Source: RGIG5612 sp045599965
GTDB lineage: Bacteria; Bacillota; Clostridia; Lachnospirales; Lachnospiraceae
Reading direction: 5' to 3'
Assembly (NCBI GenBank): GCA_045599965.1
Contig: JAZRXA010000070.1
Coordinates: 1-38,247, forward strand
DNA length: 38,247 nt
Positions 16,976 to 24,827 of this stretch are shown here, piece by piece (within the stretch, counting starts at the first letter, position 1; the number at the start of each line of letters is the position of its first letter). The notes under the pieces are model-generated. The model did not search any database, was not told where the DNA came from, and saw only the letters and a list, made by a program, of their open reading frames with translations. A program made the position numbers and the translations under genes.

Positions 16976-18154
16976 TTATAAATATTTCTTTAATGTTTCT
17001 ACTTTGTCAGTTTTTTCCCAAGGGAGTTCGATATCGTCTCTTCCGAAATGACCATACGAAGCTGTCTTAGAATAAATTGGACGCTTAAGGTCTAACATCT
17101 TAATTATTCCTGATGGTCTAAGGTCAAAGTTTTCTCTAATGATTTCTACTAATTTTGCTGAGCTTACTTTTCCTGTGCCATGAGTATCAACAGAAATAGA
17201 AGTTGGATTTGCGACACCGATTGCATAAGATATTTGAACTTCGCATTGTTCTGCTAGGCCTGCTGCCACAATATTTTTTGCAACATATCTAGCTGCGTAA
17301 GCTCCACTTCTATCTACCTTGCTTGGATCTTTTCCTGAAAAAGCTCCGCCACCATGACGACCCATTCCGCCGTATGTATCAACAATAATTTTTCTTCCTG
17401 TAAGTCCTGCATCTCCATTAGGTCCGCCAATAATAAACTGGCCTGTTGGGTTAATAAAGAACTTCGTGTTTTCATCTATTAAATTTTGTGGAAGAACTTT
17501 ATCAAAAAGTTTTTTCTTAATGTCTTTTCTAACTTGCTCGATAGAAACATCTGCTGTGTGCTGTGTTGAGCAAACGACTGCTTCAATTCTATCAACTTCG
17601 CCATTCTCGTTATATTCAACTGTAACTTGGGCCTTTCCATCTGGTCTAAGGTAAGGAAGTTCTCCATCTTTTCTAAGTTTAGAAAGTGCTTTAGTAAGTT
17701 TATGTGAATAGGAAATAGGAGCTGGCATTAATTCTTTTGTTTCGTTTGTAGCATATCCAAACATCATGCCTTGGTCGCCAGCACCATTTTCTTCTTCGCT
17801 ACCTTCTTTTGTTTCAAGTGATTTATCTACACCCATAGCGATATCAGGTGATTGTTCATGTATCTTAATAAGTACTTCGGCTGTATCCGCATCAAAACCG
17901 ATTTCCTTATCCGTATATCCAATTTTTCTGATTGTATCTCTAGCGATCTTTTCATAATCTACTTGTGCAGTAGTAGTAATCTCGCCCATGATTACAACAA
18001 AATCTGTAGTTGTTGCTGTTTCGCATGCTACTCTGCCTTCTGGATCTTGGCTAAGAATAGCATCTAAAATAGCATCCGAGATTTGGTCACAAATTTTATC
18101 TGGATGTCCTTCTGTAACAGACTCTGATGTATAAAGGCGTCTTTCTTTTGTCAT
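16976..18154 (-). CDS. metK: S-adenosylmethionine synthetase
   Basis: Makes S-adenosylmethionine from methionine and ATP in the cytoplasm. I place the start at the ATG at 18154 (MTKERRLYTSESVTEGHPDK, 392 aa), with GGAGG seven bases upstream; the frame stays open 39 bases further but would overlap the murA end. Conserved blocks: the ATP site SVTEGHPDKICDQISDAILD, GAGDQGMMFGYA, the P-loop-like GGAFSGKDPSKVDRSGAYAARY, and DIELPWEKTD near the C-terminus. Length is standard. No SAM riboswitch is seen; the gene is internal to the murA transcript with only 16 bases before it, so methionine control through an own leader is unlikely. A small inverted repeat covers the murA stop just before its ribosome binding site. 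Confidence 0.97.
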   Translation of the reverse strand: MTKERRLYTSESVTEGHPDKICDQISDAILDAILSQDPEGRVACETATTTDFVVIMGEITTTAQVDYEKIARDTIRKIGYTDKEIGFDADTAEVLIKIHEQSPDIAMGVDKSLETKEGSEEENGAGDQGMMFGYATNETKELMPAPISYSHKLTKALSKLRKDGELPYLRPDGKAQVTVEYNENGEVDRIEAVVCSTQHTADVSIEQVRKDIKKKLFDKVLPQNLIDENTKFFINPTGQFIIGGPNGDAGLTGRKIIVDTYGGMGRHGGGAFSGKDPSKVDRSGAYAARYVAKNIVAAGLAEQCEVQISYAIGVANPTSISVDTHGTGKVSSAKLVEIIRENFDLRPSGIIKMLDLKRPIYSKTASYGHFGRDDIELPWEKTDKVETLKKYL

Positions 18155-18165
18155 GTCTTTCCTCC

Positions 18166-18191
18166 GCCAACTAGCTAATACGCTCGTTGGC
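18166..18191. repeat. Inverted repeat spanning the murA stop codon
   Basis: GCCAAC (18166-18171) and GTTGGC (18186-18191) are perfect 6-bp arms around a 14-base loop containing the murA stop. In the mRNA the hairpin ends at the ribosome binding site of metK, so it could tune metK translation. There is no T run, so it is not a terminator. Confidence 0.4.
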
Positions 18192-19457
18192 ATTACTTTC
18201 TATAACTGTAACTTTTTCTATATCAGCACCTAGTGCTTTTAATTTTCCTTCAAAGTTTTCATATCCACGTTGTATGAAACGAATATCATCTATTATTGTT
18301 GTGCCTTCTGCAGCAATACCAGCAAGTACTAAGGCTGCTCCTGCTCTTAAGTCTGGTGCGCTAACCTTTGCTCCAGAAAGTTTTTTAACGCCTGTGATAA
18401 TTGCAGTGTTTCCTTCTATCTTAATCTTACCGCCCATTCTTGCTAACTCAGAAACATACTTAAATCTGTTTTCAAAAATACTTTCTGTAACTGTAGATGT
18501 TCCGCTTGCAAGAGACAGCGCAACTGTTATTTGTGGTTGCATATCTGTTGGAAAACCTGGATAAGGAAGAGTTTTAACTTGTGATTGATTAAGCTTTTCG
18601 CCTGCTCTAACTTTTACAGCTTCATCATATTCTTCTACTTCACAACCTATATCTACTAATTTAGCTGTGATACTTTCCAAGTGCTTAGGAATTACGTTTT
18701 TAACTGTTATCTCACCTTTACTGATTGCAGCTGCAAACATAAATGTTCCTGCTTCAATTTGATCTGGGATAACTGTATATTCAGTTTTATGAAGTTTAGG
18801 TACGCCCTTAATTCTTATTACATCGGTACCTGCACCTCTTATATTTGCGCCCATAGAGTTAAGCATGTTTGCAAGGTCAACGACATGTGGCTCTTTTGCA
18901 GGGTTTTCTATAATTGTATTTCCCTCGGCCATAGCTGCAGCAAGCATAATATTGATTGTTGCTCCAACACTTACTACGTCGAAATAAATATGGCTTCCTT
19001 TAATCTTCTCTGCTTGTGCCTTAATAAGTCCGTTATTAAGAGTTACTTTAGCACCTAAAGCTTCAAAGCCCTTTATATGTTGATCAATAGGTCTGGCTCC
19101 AATTACACATCCGCCTGGCATAGCAACTTCAGCATTATGAAATCTTCCTAGCAAAGCGCCAAGAAGATAGTAAGAAGCTCTAATCTTACTAATGTAATCA
19201 TAATCTACTTGATGTGAATTGACTGTCTTACCTATGATTTTAACTTTGTGACGACTTATACGTTCAACTTTAGCGCCAATCTGAGATATGGCTTCAAGCA
19301 AAACATTGATATCGCTAACATCAGGAAGGTTATTAATTATAACCGGTTCTTCTGTAAGAATAGCCGCTGGAATTAATGCAAGAGCCGCATTTTTAGCTCC
19401 GTATATATCCACTTCGCCTTTGAGTGGAGTTCCTCCCTTAATTACATATTGTTCCAT
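18171..19457 (-). CDS. murA: UDP-N-acetylglucosamine 1-carboxyvinyltransferase
   Basis: Catalyses the first committed step of peptidoglycan synthesis, transfer of enolpyruvate from PEP to UDP-GlcNAc. The 428-residue length is typical. Visible family residues are K22 in YGAKNAALALIPA, the active-site C117 in GGCVIGARPID (so fosfomycin sensitivity is expected, as the Cys is not Asp), and the D in PGFPTDMQPQ. The ATG has GAGG eight to nine bases upstream. It is the first gene of a seven-gene run and has a near-consensus promoter and a leader hairpin. Many Bacillota have two paralogues (murA/murZ); I cannot tell which one this is. Confidence 0.95.
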   Translation of the reverse strand: MEQYVIKGGTPLKGEVDIYGAKNAALALIPAAILTEEPVIINNLPDVSDINVLLEAISQIGAKVERISRHKVKIIGKTVNSHQVDYDYISKIRASYYLLGALLGRFHNAEVAMPGGCVIGARPIDQHIKGFEALGAKVTLNNGLIKAQAEKIKGSHIYFDVVSVGATINIMLAAAMAEGNTIIENPAKEPHVVDLANMLNSMGANIRGAGTDVIRIKGVPKLHKTEYTVIPDQIEAGTFMFAAAISKGEITVKNVIPKHLESITAKLVDIGCEVEEYDEAVKVRAGEKLNQSQVKTLPYPGFPTDMQPQITVALSLASGTSTVTESIFENRFKYVSELARMGGKIKIEGNTAIITGVKKLSGAKVSAPDLRAGAALVLAGIAAEGTTIIDDIRFIQRGYENFEGKLKALGADIEKVTVIESNANERIS

Positions 19458-19487
19458 AAAATTTCCTCAAAATTATGTCGCTTTTTT

Positions 19488-19521
19488 AGTCCTTGGCGCA
19501 CCAAAAACAACGCCAAAGACC
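19488..19521 (-). promoter_or_regulatory. Hairpin in the murA 5' leader
   Basis: In the transcript, GGTCTTTGGCG and CGCCAAGGACT form an 11-bp stem (two G-U pairs) with a 12-base loop, starting only a few bases after the predicted transcription start. It is followed by an A run, not a T run, so it is not a terminator. A 5' hairpin of this kind can protect mRNA or bind a regulator. Confidence 0.5.
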
Positions 19522-19530
19522 TGACACATA

Positions 19531-19559
19531 ATTATAACTACTTTTGGGAATTATGTAAA
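19531..19559 (-). promoter_or_regulatory. Promoter of the murA run, with palindromic operator candidate
   Basis: On the minus strand TTTACA (19554-19559), a 17-bp spacer and a perfect TATAAT (19531-19536) form a strong housekeeping promoter; transcription should start near 19524. The 8-bp arms ACATAATT (19526-19533) and AATTATGT (19549-19556) overlap both promoter boxes, a possible operator. A third copy, AATTATGT on the plus strand at 19471-19478, lies just before the murA ribosome binding site. Confidence 0.75.
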
Positions 19560-19576
19560 GAATAAAAGCTTTAGAA

Positions 19577-19599
19577 AAAAGGGCCTTAAAGGCCCTTTT
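19577..19599 (-). terminator. Rho-independent terminator after the M23 peptidase gene
   Basis: AAAAGGGCC and GGCCCTTTT pair around a five-base loop. On the minus strand a six-base T run follows. It ends the transcript of the upstream gene series one base after the M23 stop region, and separates it from the murA promoter. Confidence 0.88.
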
Positions 19600-19600
19600 A

Positions 19601-20959
19601 CTAGTTCAAAAATTCGAATGGATTGTGGCAAACACCGTCTACCATAATCTCAAAGTGGCAGTGAGGTCCTGTTGAGTTTCCTGTCGAGCCTACATATCCA
19701 ATTACTTGGAATTGTGATACATAATCACCTACTTCACACGCTGTTTTGCTCATATGCGCATAACGTGTTGTGAATCTGTCATCATGTTTTATAAGAACAT
19801 ATAATCCGTAACTACTTGAAACCGTTTTGCATACTTCTACTACTGTTCCTGCGCAACTAGCGAAAATCGGTTCTCCCATATGTGCGCCGTAGTCATTACC
19901 AGTATGAACTGTTCCCCATCTATATCCAAATGGTGATGTAAGTGTACAGTTGTTTAGTGGTCTAACAAATGTAGGTGCTGGGAGCGTACCAATTCTAAGT
20001 ACTGCTGCCACAGGCTCTCTCATTACCGTTTCATGAATAATATTTCTATTAATTTCATTACCATTCAAATAAGAAATATCTGCCGTAACATTTCTAAGTC
20101 CTGTTACACCTGGCTCAGCAACTTCTGTTTGTCCTTCGTACAAACGATTTGATTGAATATATGTTGGAGCTGCTTCATATTCCTCATCATATGTAGCTCT
20201 TTTTGTTATTACTACACCGATATTTCCATTGTTTTCTTGAGCTACTTTATTTATTGCTTCTTCGCCTTTAAATATTGACGCTCTGTCTGTGTAAATAGGC
20301 CTAATTTCTAATGCGCTTGAAAATCCTATGCTTGAATATTCATGAATATTAACGCTTGCCTCTGCATGGCTAACTTCATGCTCAAGCATATAATTTTTAA
20401 TTGCTTCTTCTGCAGTAGCAGAGTCCGTTATTGTATATGTATATTCTGTAAACTGCTCGTTTTGACTCGAAATTATATTTACATCATATTCCTTATTTGG
20501 GTCAAATTGTCTTTCTAGATTTTCTAATATCTGGCGTGCTGTTTCTGCACTATCAACTGCGATTGAGAATGCGTTCGAGCTCAGCATAATTGCTTGTGTA
20601 TAGTTATTATCTGTAAACTCTTTTATCTCTTGATATACGTTTTCTTCTAATGTATCGTAATCATCTGTCTCGCCAAATAGCCTACGATCTTTTTCTATGC
20701 TAAAGTTTGAATCTACATATACTATTGAGTTTGCTTCTGTACTAAGTTTTGCTCTTGCCTCTGCTAAGGCTTGCTCGGCTTTTTCTTTGCTATTTATTGT
20801 TCCAACAATTTTATTGCCGATCTTAACTGTATAGAAGTTTGCTTCGCTCGCAAATCCTCCTACCGAATTAAATATAAGCATCAAAACGAAGCTGCATACA
20901 AATGCTGCCGCTGCAAATGTCAATCTTGCTCTTTTGTGATACTTTGTTAATCGTCTCAT
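19601..20959 (-). CDS. Membrane-anchored M23 metallopeptidase with G5 domain
   Basis: A 452-residue cell-wall hydrolase, probably a peptidoglycan endopeptidase acting outside the membrane. Residues about 13-38 are one hydrophobic helix after a basic start (MRRLTKYHKRARLTF), a signal peptide or anchor. A region of about 180 residues with repeated EEAIKNY-like segments follows, then a G5 domain (about 240-310, ending HETVMREPVAAVLRIGT). The LytM/M23 domain fills the last 120 residues. The zinc-binding residues are visible in HTGNDYG and HCHFE, with the RYAHMS histidine between, so the enzyme should be active. The ATG lacks a good ribosome binding site and comes after an extended hairpin. It has its own promoter but may also receive read-through from mscL. 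Confidence 0.9.
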   Translation of the reverse strand: MRRLTKYHKRARLTFAAAAFVCSFVLMLIFNSVGGFASEANFYTVKIGNKIVGTINSKEKAEQALAEARAKLSTEANSIVYVDSNFSIEKDRRLFGETDDYDTLEENVYQEIKEFTDNNYTQAIMLSSNAFSIAVDSAETARQILENLERQFDPNKEYDVNIISSQNEQFTEYTYTITDSATAEEAIKNYMLEHEVSHAEASVNIHEYSSIGFSSALEIRPIYTDRASIFKGEEAINKVAQENNGNIGVVITKRATYDEEYEAAPTYIQSNRLYEGQTEVAEPGVTGLRNVTADISYLNGNEINRNIIHETVMREPVAAVLRIGTLPAPTFVRPLNNCTLTSPFGYRWGTVHTGNDYGAHMGEPIFASCAGTVVEVCKTVSSSYGLYVLIKHDDRFTTRYAHMSKTACEVGDYVSQFQVIGYVGSTGNSTGPHCHFEIMVDGVCHNPFEFLN

Positions 20960-20970
20960 AAATTTAGTTA

Positions 20971-21050
20971 TGCTTGCGAGCAGAGCCGTGCAACTTTTTT
21001 TAGCGCATATTTAAAGCGTCTAAAAAAAGTTCGTACGGGATGCGAGCTCG
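20971..21050. repeat. Long imperfect palindrome in the M23 gene leader
   Basis: The core arms AACTTTTTTTAG (20992-21003) and CTAAAAAAAGTT (21020-21031) pair perfectly over 12 bp. CGC/GCG continues the stem inward after one bulged base, with a nine-base loop. Outside, CCGTGC and GTACGG pair imperfectly, and GC-rich ends with GCGAGC lie on both sides. It shares CTGCTCGC (minus strand) with the element at 12475-12574. It is transcribed as part of the M23 mRNA leader and leaves little room before the start codon. Confidence 0.55.
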
Positions 21051-21092
21051 TATATATTACAAAATCATTACGAGCCGTAATAATATTGTAAC

Positions 21093-21121
21093 ATTTTAGC
21101 AAATGAGCTTCGTTTTGTAAA
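21093..21121 (-). promoter_or_regulatory. Promoter of the M23 peptidase gene
   Basis: On the minus strand TTTACA (21116-21121), a 17-bp spacer and TAAAAT (21093-21098) with an upstream TG (extended -10) make a good promoter, beginning just after the mscL stop. The transcript would start near 21086 and carry a leader of about 126 bases containing the long hairpin. Confidence 0.68.
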
Positions 21122-21126
21122 CCCTC

Positions 21127-21558
21127 TTATTTATAGAGTTCGCTTGTGCAATGTGCGCATCTAGTTGCATCTGCTGGGATTTCGCTCTTACAGAAAGGAC
21201 AAATCTTTGTTGTAGGTGCGTCTTCTCCTTCGCTTTCTTTTTTAGCTTTTGTAATTTTTGCGCTTGCTTCTCTTAATGTGTTAAGTCCTTTAATAACTAA
21301 GAATAAAACAAATGCTACGATGACGAAGTTAATGATTGCCATAATAAATGCTCCGTATTTAACTTCTGCACCATTTAGCATAAATGATAAATTTGAAAAA
21401 TCGCTTTTGAAAATTGATCCAAGTAATGGATTTAACATGCTATCAACTAATGCATTAACGATAGCTGTGAAAGCTCCGCCGACGATGATGCCGACTGCCA
21501 TATCCATAACACTACCCTTGTTAATAAAGTCTCTAAACTCACTAAAAAATTTTTTCAT
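21127..21558 (-). CDS. mscL: Large-conductance mechanosensitive channel with C-terminal zinc ribbon
   Basis: A 143-residue inner-membrane channel that releases solutes on osmotic downshock. I choose the ATG at 21558 (MKKFFSEFRDFINKG) with AAGGAGA upstream; the frame extends to 21660, but that part overlaps the MATE gene end. Helix 1 carries the family signature VMDMAVGIIVGGAFTAIVNA and helix 2 is GAFIMAIINFVIVAFVLFLVI. After a charged linker the protein ends in CPFCKSEIPADATRCAHCTS, two CxxC pairs that make a small zinc ribbon, absent from E. coli MscL but seen in some Bacillota homologues. It starts 16 bases after the MATE stop. Confidence 0.95.
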   Translation of the reverse strand: MKKFFSEFRDFINKGSVMDMAVGIIVGGAFTAIVNALVDSMLNPLLGSIFKSDFSNLSFMLNGAEVKYGAFIMAIINFVIVAFVLFLVIKGLNTLREASAKITKAKKESEGEDAPTTKICPFCKSEIPADATRCAHCTSELYK

Positions 21559-21574
21559 GTTTCGACTCTCCTTT

Positions 21575-23005
21575 TTATACGTTTTTCTCTTTTGGTTTTT
21601 TCTTAAATATTTCAATGAAAACTTTCTTTTCATTTTTAAATTCTGATTTCTTAAATTCAACCGCCACCATAATTATTGCCGTTGAAATTGCTATTACGTC
21701 GGCGCATGGTTGTGCGTAAAGAATTCCTTCTACTCCCCAGAACAATGGGAAGATTATATATAAAGGTATAAGGTAAATAACCTGTCTTGTAAGTGAAAGA
21801 AATACACCTTTTCCTGGTTTTCCTATTGATGTAAAGAAGTTTGCGCTAAGTAATTGTATAAAGAATACAATTACAAGCATCATATAAATTCTAAAATAGT
21901 GTGAGCCAAACTCGAAATATAAATCTGAGCCTTTGCCGAAGCATGCTAAGATTTTATCTGGGATTGTTTGGAAAAGCGTAAAGGCTACGGCCGAAACTAT
22001 AAAAGCATAAAGTCCAGCTCTATAATACGCTTCTTTAACTCTTCTAAAGTTTTTAGCTCCATAGTTAAAACTCCAAATAGGTTGGGTTCCTTGGGAAAGT
22101 CCGATAACCATTCCCATAAAGATTGATCCAACTTTATTAACGATTCCGGAACATGCGATTGGGATTTCTTCTCCGTAAATACTTTGTCCGCCATAAAGTT
22201 TAAGTTGGTTATTAAGGACGATTGTTACAACCATCATTGCCATTTGATTTAAGCAAGGAGCAAGTCCTAAGGTTGCATCTTTTCCTGCATACTTTCCTTT
22301 AAGCAAAAGATGTTTTAGTTCTAACTTGAAAGTTTTTGTGTGAAGCATAAACCATGCGCATAAAAGAGCCGCAATTATTTGTCCAATTATTGTTGCCCAT
22401 GCTGCGCCTTTCATTCCCCATCCAAGGCCGATAATAAACCATGCATCTAATCCGATATTTATTACTGCTCCTAAAATGTTGCAGTACATAGGAATGTTTG
22501 GGCGACCGTCTGCTCTAAGCAAATGCGAAGCGCCGCATGAGAAAGTATAAAACGGAAATCCTAACGCAACAACTTTTGTATAGTCCATCGCGTACGGAAG
22601 AACTGTTTCAGGTGAGCCAAATAAAATCATTATTGGTTTTAAGAGAACTTCTGTAATGATTAAAAGTGCAATGCCGCATATAACGAGCATAGTTACAGCA
22701 TTGCCAAAGAAGTATGGCGCTTTGTCTTTTTCTCCCGCGCCCATCTTTAGGTTAAATGCCGAAGCTCCACCAATACCAAACATAAGGCCTATCGCTACGC
22801 ACGCATTAGTAAGCGGGTAAGCTATATTCGTCGCTGCATTTCCTAGTTCGCCAATTACGTTTCCAATAAATATTTGGTCAACTAAGTTATAGCAAGCCAT
22901 AACAAGCATAGCTACGATACTAGGTATCGCAAACTTTGCTATCAACGAATTAACTGATGCTGTGCCTAACGGATTTTTCTTTTTTTGTTCTAATACTTCT
23001 TCCAT
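21575..23005 (-). CDS. MATE-family multidrug/organic cation efflux transporter
   Basis: A 476-residue membrane protein with about 12 hydrophobic helices in two similar halves, typical length for the MATE family. Family features include SIVAMLVMACYNLVDQIFIGN in helix 1, GGASAFNLKMGAGEKDKAPY after helix 2, and the second-half counterpart GLSQGTQPIWSFNYGAKNFRRVKEAY. It would export drugs or cationic metabolites using a Na+ or H+ gradient; the substrate is unknown. The start has only a weak AAGAAG-type ribosome binding site and lies four bases after the stop of the Sel1-like gene, so it is probably coupled. Confidence 0.92.
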   Translation of the reverse strand: MEEVLEQKKKNPLGTASVNSLIAKFAIPSIVAMLVMACYNLVDQIFIGNVIGELGNAATNIAYPLTNACVAIGLMFGIGGASAFNLKMGAGEKDKAPYFFGNAVTMLVICGIALLIITEVLLKPIMILFGSPETVLPYAMDYTKVVALGFPFYTFSCGASHLLRADGRPNIPMYCNILGAVINIGLDAWFIIGLGWGMKGAAWATIIGQIIAALLCAWFMLHTKTFKLELKHLLLKGKYAGKDATLGLAPCLNQMAMMVVTIVLNNQLKLYGGQSIYGEEIPIACSGIVNKVGSIFMGMVIGLSQGTQPIWSFNYGAKNFRRVKEAYYRAGLYAFIVSAVAFTLFQTIPDKILACFGKGSDLYFEFGSHYFRIYMMLVIVFFIQLLSANFFTSIGKPGKGVFLSLTRQVIYLIPLYIIFPLFWGVEGILYAQPCADVIAISTAIIMVAVEFKKSEFKNEKKVFIEIFKKKPKEKNV

Positions 23006-23009
23006 TTTT

Positions 23010-24827
23010 TTACTTCTTTACTTTTATTGTGTACCACCTAGCGTCTATCGCGGCGGCAAGTTTTCCTTCTGAATAAAATTCTAATGCTCCTGTAACTTCG
23101 TTTTTCTTAAAGCCATCGCTTATGAATGTTTTTGAATTTGATTTAACTTCAACTATCGAAACATCCTCAAGAATAAACTCTAATTCCGAAACTAATTTTG
23201 AATAGCTAAGTTCTGGATAAGTAACAAGAATTTTTGATTCAAAACTTTTCTTAAATTCTTTTGCTTCTTTTCCAATAACTTTTTCTAATGCGTCAAAATT
23301 TAATACGTTTGCTAAATTAGCTCTTCTTAAGCGAAGTTTATATCCGCTCTTAGTCTTATCAATAGTAACTACAGCTGGATATTTTTCATTATAAATCTGG
23401 TTTATGAAAATTGGAAAGTCTGCTCTTAAAGTATCGCGGCTCGCATCAATTCCAATTTCATCTCTTATCTTTTCAAGTTCTTTTTCAACGTCGGCGCTTA
23501 GGCTCTCGTCCCCATAAAATCTTCTTGGTTTTCTTAACTTTAATGCATACTGGGCTTCTAGATAAAAACGATATTCATCTCTTTTGCCCATATCATAAAT
23601 AAGTTTTTCTTTACAACTATTGCCCATAAGTATTGCATATTCTGCGAACTTATTATCGTAGCGCCCAGAGCAAAACTCTTCGAGCGAAGCCTTGTAGCCA
23701 TCAGCAATCATAGAAAGTCCCATGTCCACATTCTTTTTTACTCCGCGTCCATGAATTAGCATATCGCCAGTTCTAAGAATTGCTTCTTCTATTCCATCTA
23801 GTGCGGCATATGAAAAATAAGAAAATGCTTTTTCATAGTCCGGCTCTTTGCCGTTTCCTTTTCCAAAATATTCGATAAAGCCCAAAGCCGTAGCAACATA
23901 AGGATCGCCTTGTTTTTCAAAAGCCTCTAGCAAATATTTTTTTGAAAGATCCCAGTTTTGTCTAAAGAGTGCTCCGCCTTCAAAATGCGAATAACCTAAA
24001 ATCTTAGTTGCTTGCAAATCTCCTGCTGCATATAAATCTTTTACAAACTTTTTTATTAACGCCTTAGATTCTGGCGTAGCCTTTTTTATTTCATCAGGAT
24101 TTTTATATGTGCTTAGCACATGTTTCATCTGACTTTTACTATAAATCCAAGCGCCTTGTGGCAAACCTTTGTTGTAGTTGTAGCTTTCTACTCTATCTAC
24201 TATTTCAGAACAAACGCCAAAGTAAGCACTTTCTTCAAGCATTCCTTTTTCGGTTTCATTTATATCCCACTTAGGCTCGTTTTCGAATTTTACAAAATAT
24301 TGCTCTTCGTCTTCCTTAAAACCAAATCTTTCTTCTAACTTCCAATAAAGTTTTTCTGTGATGTTAAACACAGTCGAGAAGATTTCTTTTTCGGTCTTAG
24401 GAAAATCATCAAATATTTTTTCATCATAAAGCTCGTCTAAATAAAGGTCTTCGTAAAAAACATTTAAGATAAGCCAAAACCATTTCTTAAAAGGTTCTAA
24501 TGGTTCTTTATTCTTGTTAATATTTTTAATTGCGCATTTTATATCTTCTGCTTTCATCTTATATTTTTTCTCAGCCTTTATATTAAAAGGTGGAAAAACA
24601 TCTGATGAAATTTCTTCGTAGGAGAGTTCTCCTCTAACTATTTTTTTAAGTTCAGCTTGGCTAATCTCATACGGTTTAATAACTTCTACGGCTTTGCTAT
24701 CAAGGCTAAGCCATGTGCCATCTTCTAGCGCAACTACATAGTCATCATTAACTTTATGACTAGTAATTTTCCCTACGCTACCTTTATTCGCACCGTATTT
24801 AATTTTTACCCAACTACCTTTTTGCAT
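23010..24827 (-). CDS. KOW-like / Sel1-repeat-like protein of unknown function
   Basis: A 605-residue soluble protein without signal peptide or membrane helices. Residues 1-50 (GSWVKIKYGANKGSVGKITSH) look like a KOW/SH3-like strand set of the kind found in nucleic-acid or ribosome-binding proteins. Residues about 255-400 contain Sel1/TPR-like helical repeats (ATALGFIEYFGKGNGKEPDYEKAF, then ILRTGDMLIHGRGVKKNVDMGL, described here in pieces). The rest is charged and not recognised. The start codon touches the typA stop (TAAATG) and has no visible ribosome binding site, so translation should depend on typA. That link and the KOW-like start suggest, weakly, a role with ribosomes or translation stress. 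I do not know a characterised homologue. Confidence 0.7.
   Translation of the reverse strand: MQKGSWVKIKYGANKGSVGKITSHKVNDDYVVALEDGTWLSLDSKAVEVIKPYEISQAELKKIVRGELSYEEISSDVFPPFNIKAEKKYKMKAEDIKCAIKNINKNKEPLEPFKKWFWLILNVFYEDLYLDELYDEKIFDDFPKTEKEIFSTVFNITEKLYWKLEERFGFKEDEEQYFVKFENEPKWDINETEKGMLEESAYFGVCSEIVDRVESYNYNKGLPQGAWIYSKSQMKHVLSTYKNPDEIKKATPESKALIKKFVKDLYAAGDLQATKILGYSHFEGGALFRQNWDLSKKYLLEAFEKQGDPYVATALGFIEYFGKGNGKEPDYEKAFSYFSYAALDGIEEAILRTGDMLIHGRGVKKNVDMGLSMIADGYKASLEEFCSGRYDNKFAEYAILMGNSCKEKLIYDMGKRDEYRFYLEAQYALKLRKPRRFYGDESLSADVEKELEKIRDEIGIDASRDTLRADFPIFINQIYNEKYPAVVTIDKTKSGYKLRLRRANLANVLNFDALEKVIGKEAKEFKKSFESKILVTYPELSYSKLVSELEFILEDVSIVEVKSNSKTFISDGFKKNEVTGALEFYSEGKLAAAIDARWYTIKVKK

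Noticed and set aside
18155..18200. SAM riboswitch before metK
   Set aside because: Only 16 bases separate murA and metK, far too short for an S-box or similar aptamer.
18681..19058. 125-residue frame antisense to murA
   Set aside because: Cysteine- and tyrosine-rich shadow of a conserved gene; no start signals.
19488..19521. murA leader hairpin as an intrinsic terminator
   Set aside because: On the minus strand it is followed by an A run, not T.
20992..21031. M23 leader palindrome as an intrinsic terminator for mscL
   Set aside because: The stem is A/T-rich, has its T run inside the stem, and is followed by GCACGG rather than T; a promoter lies upstream of it.
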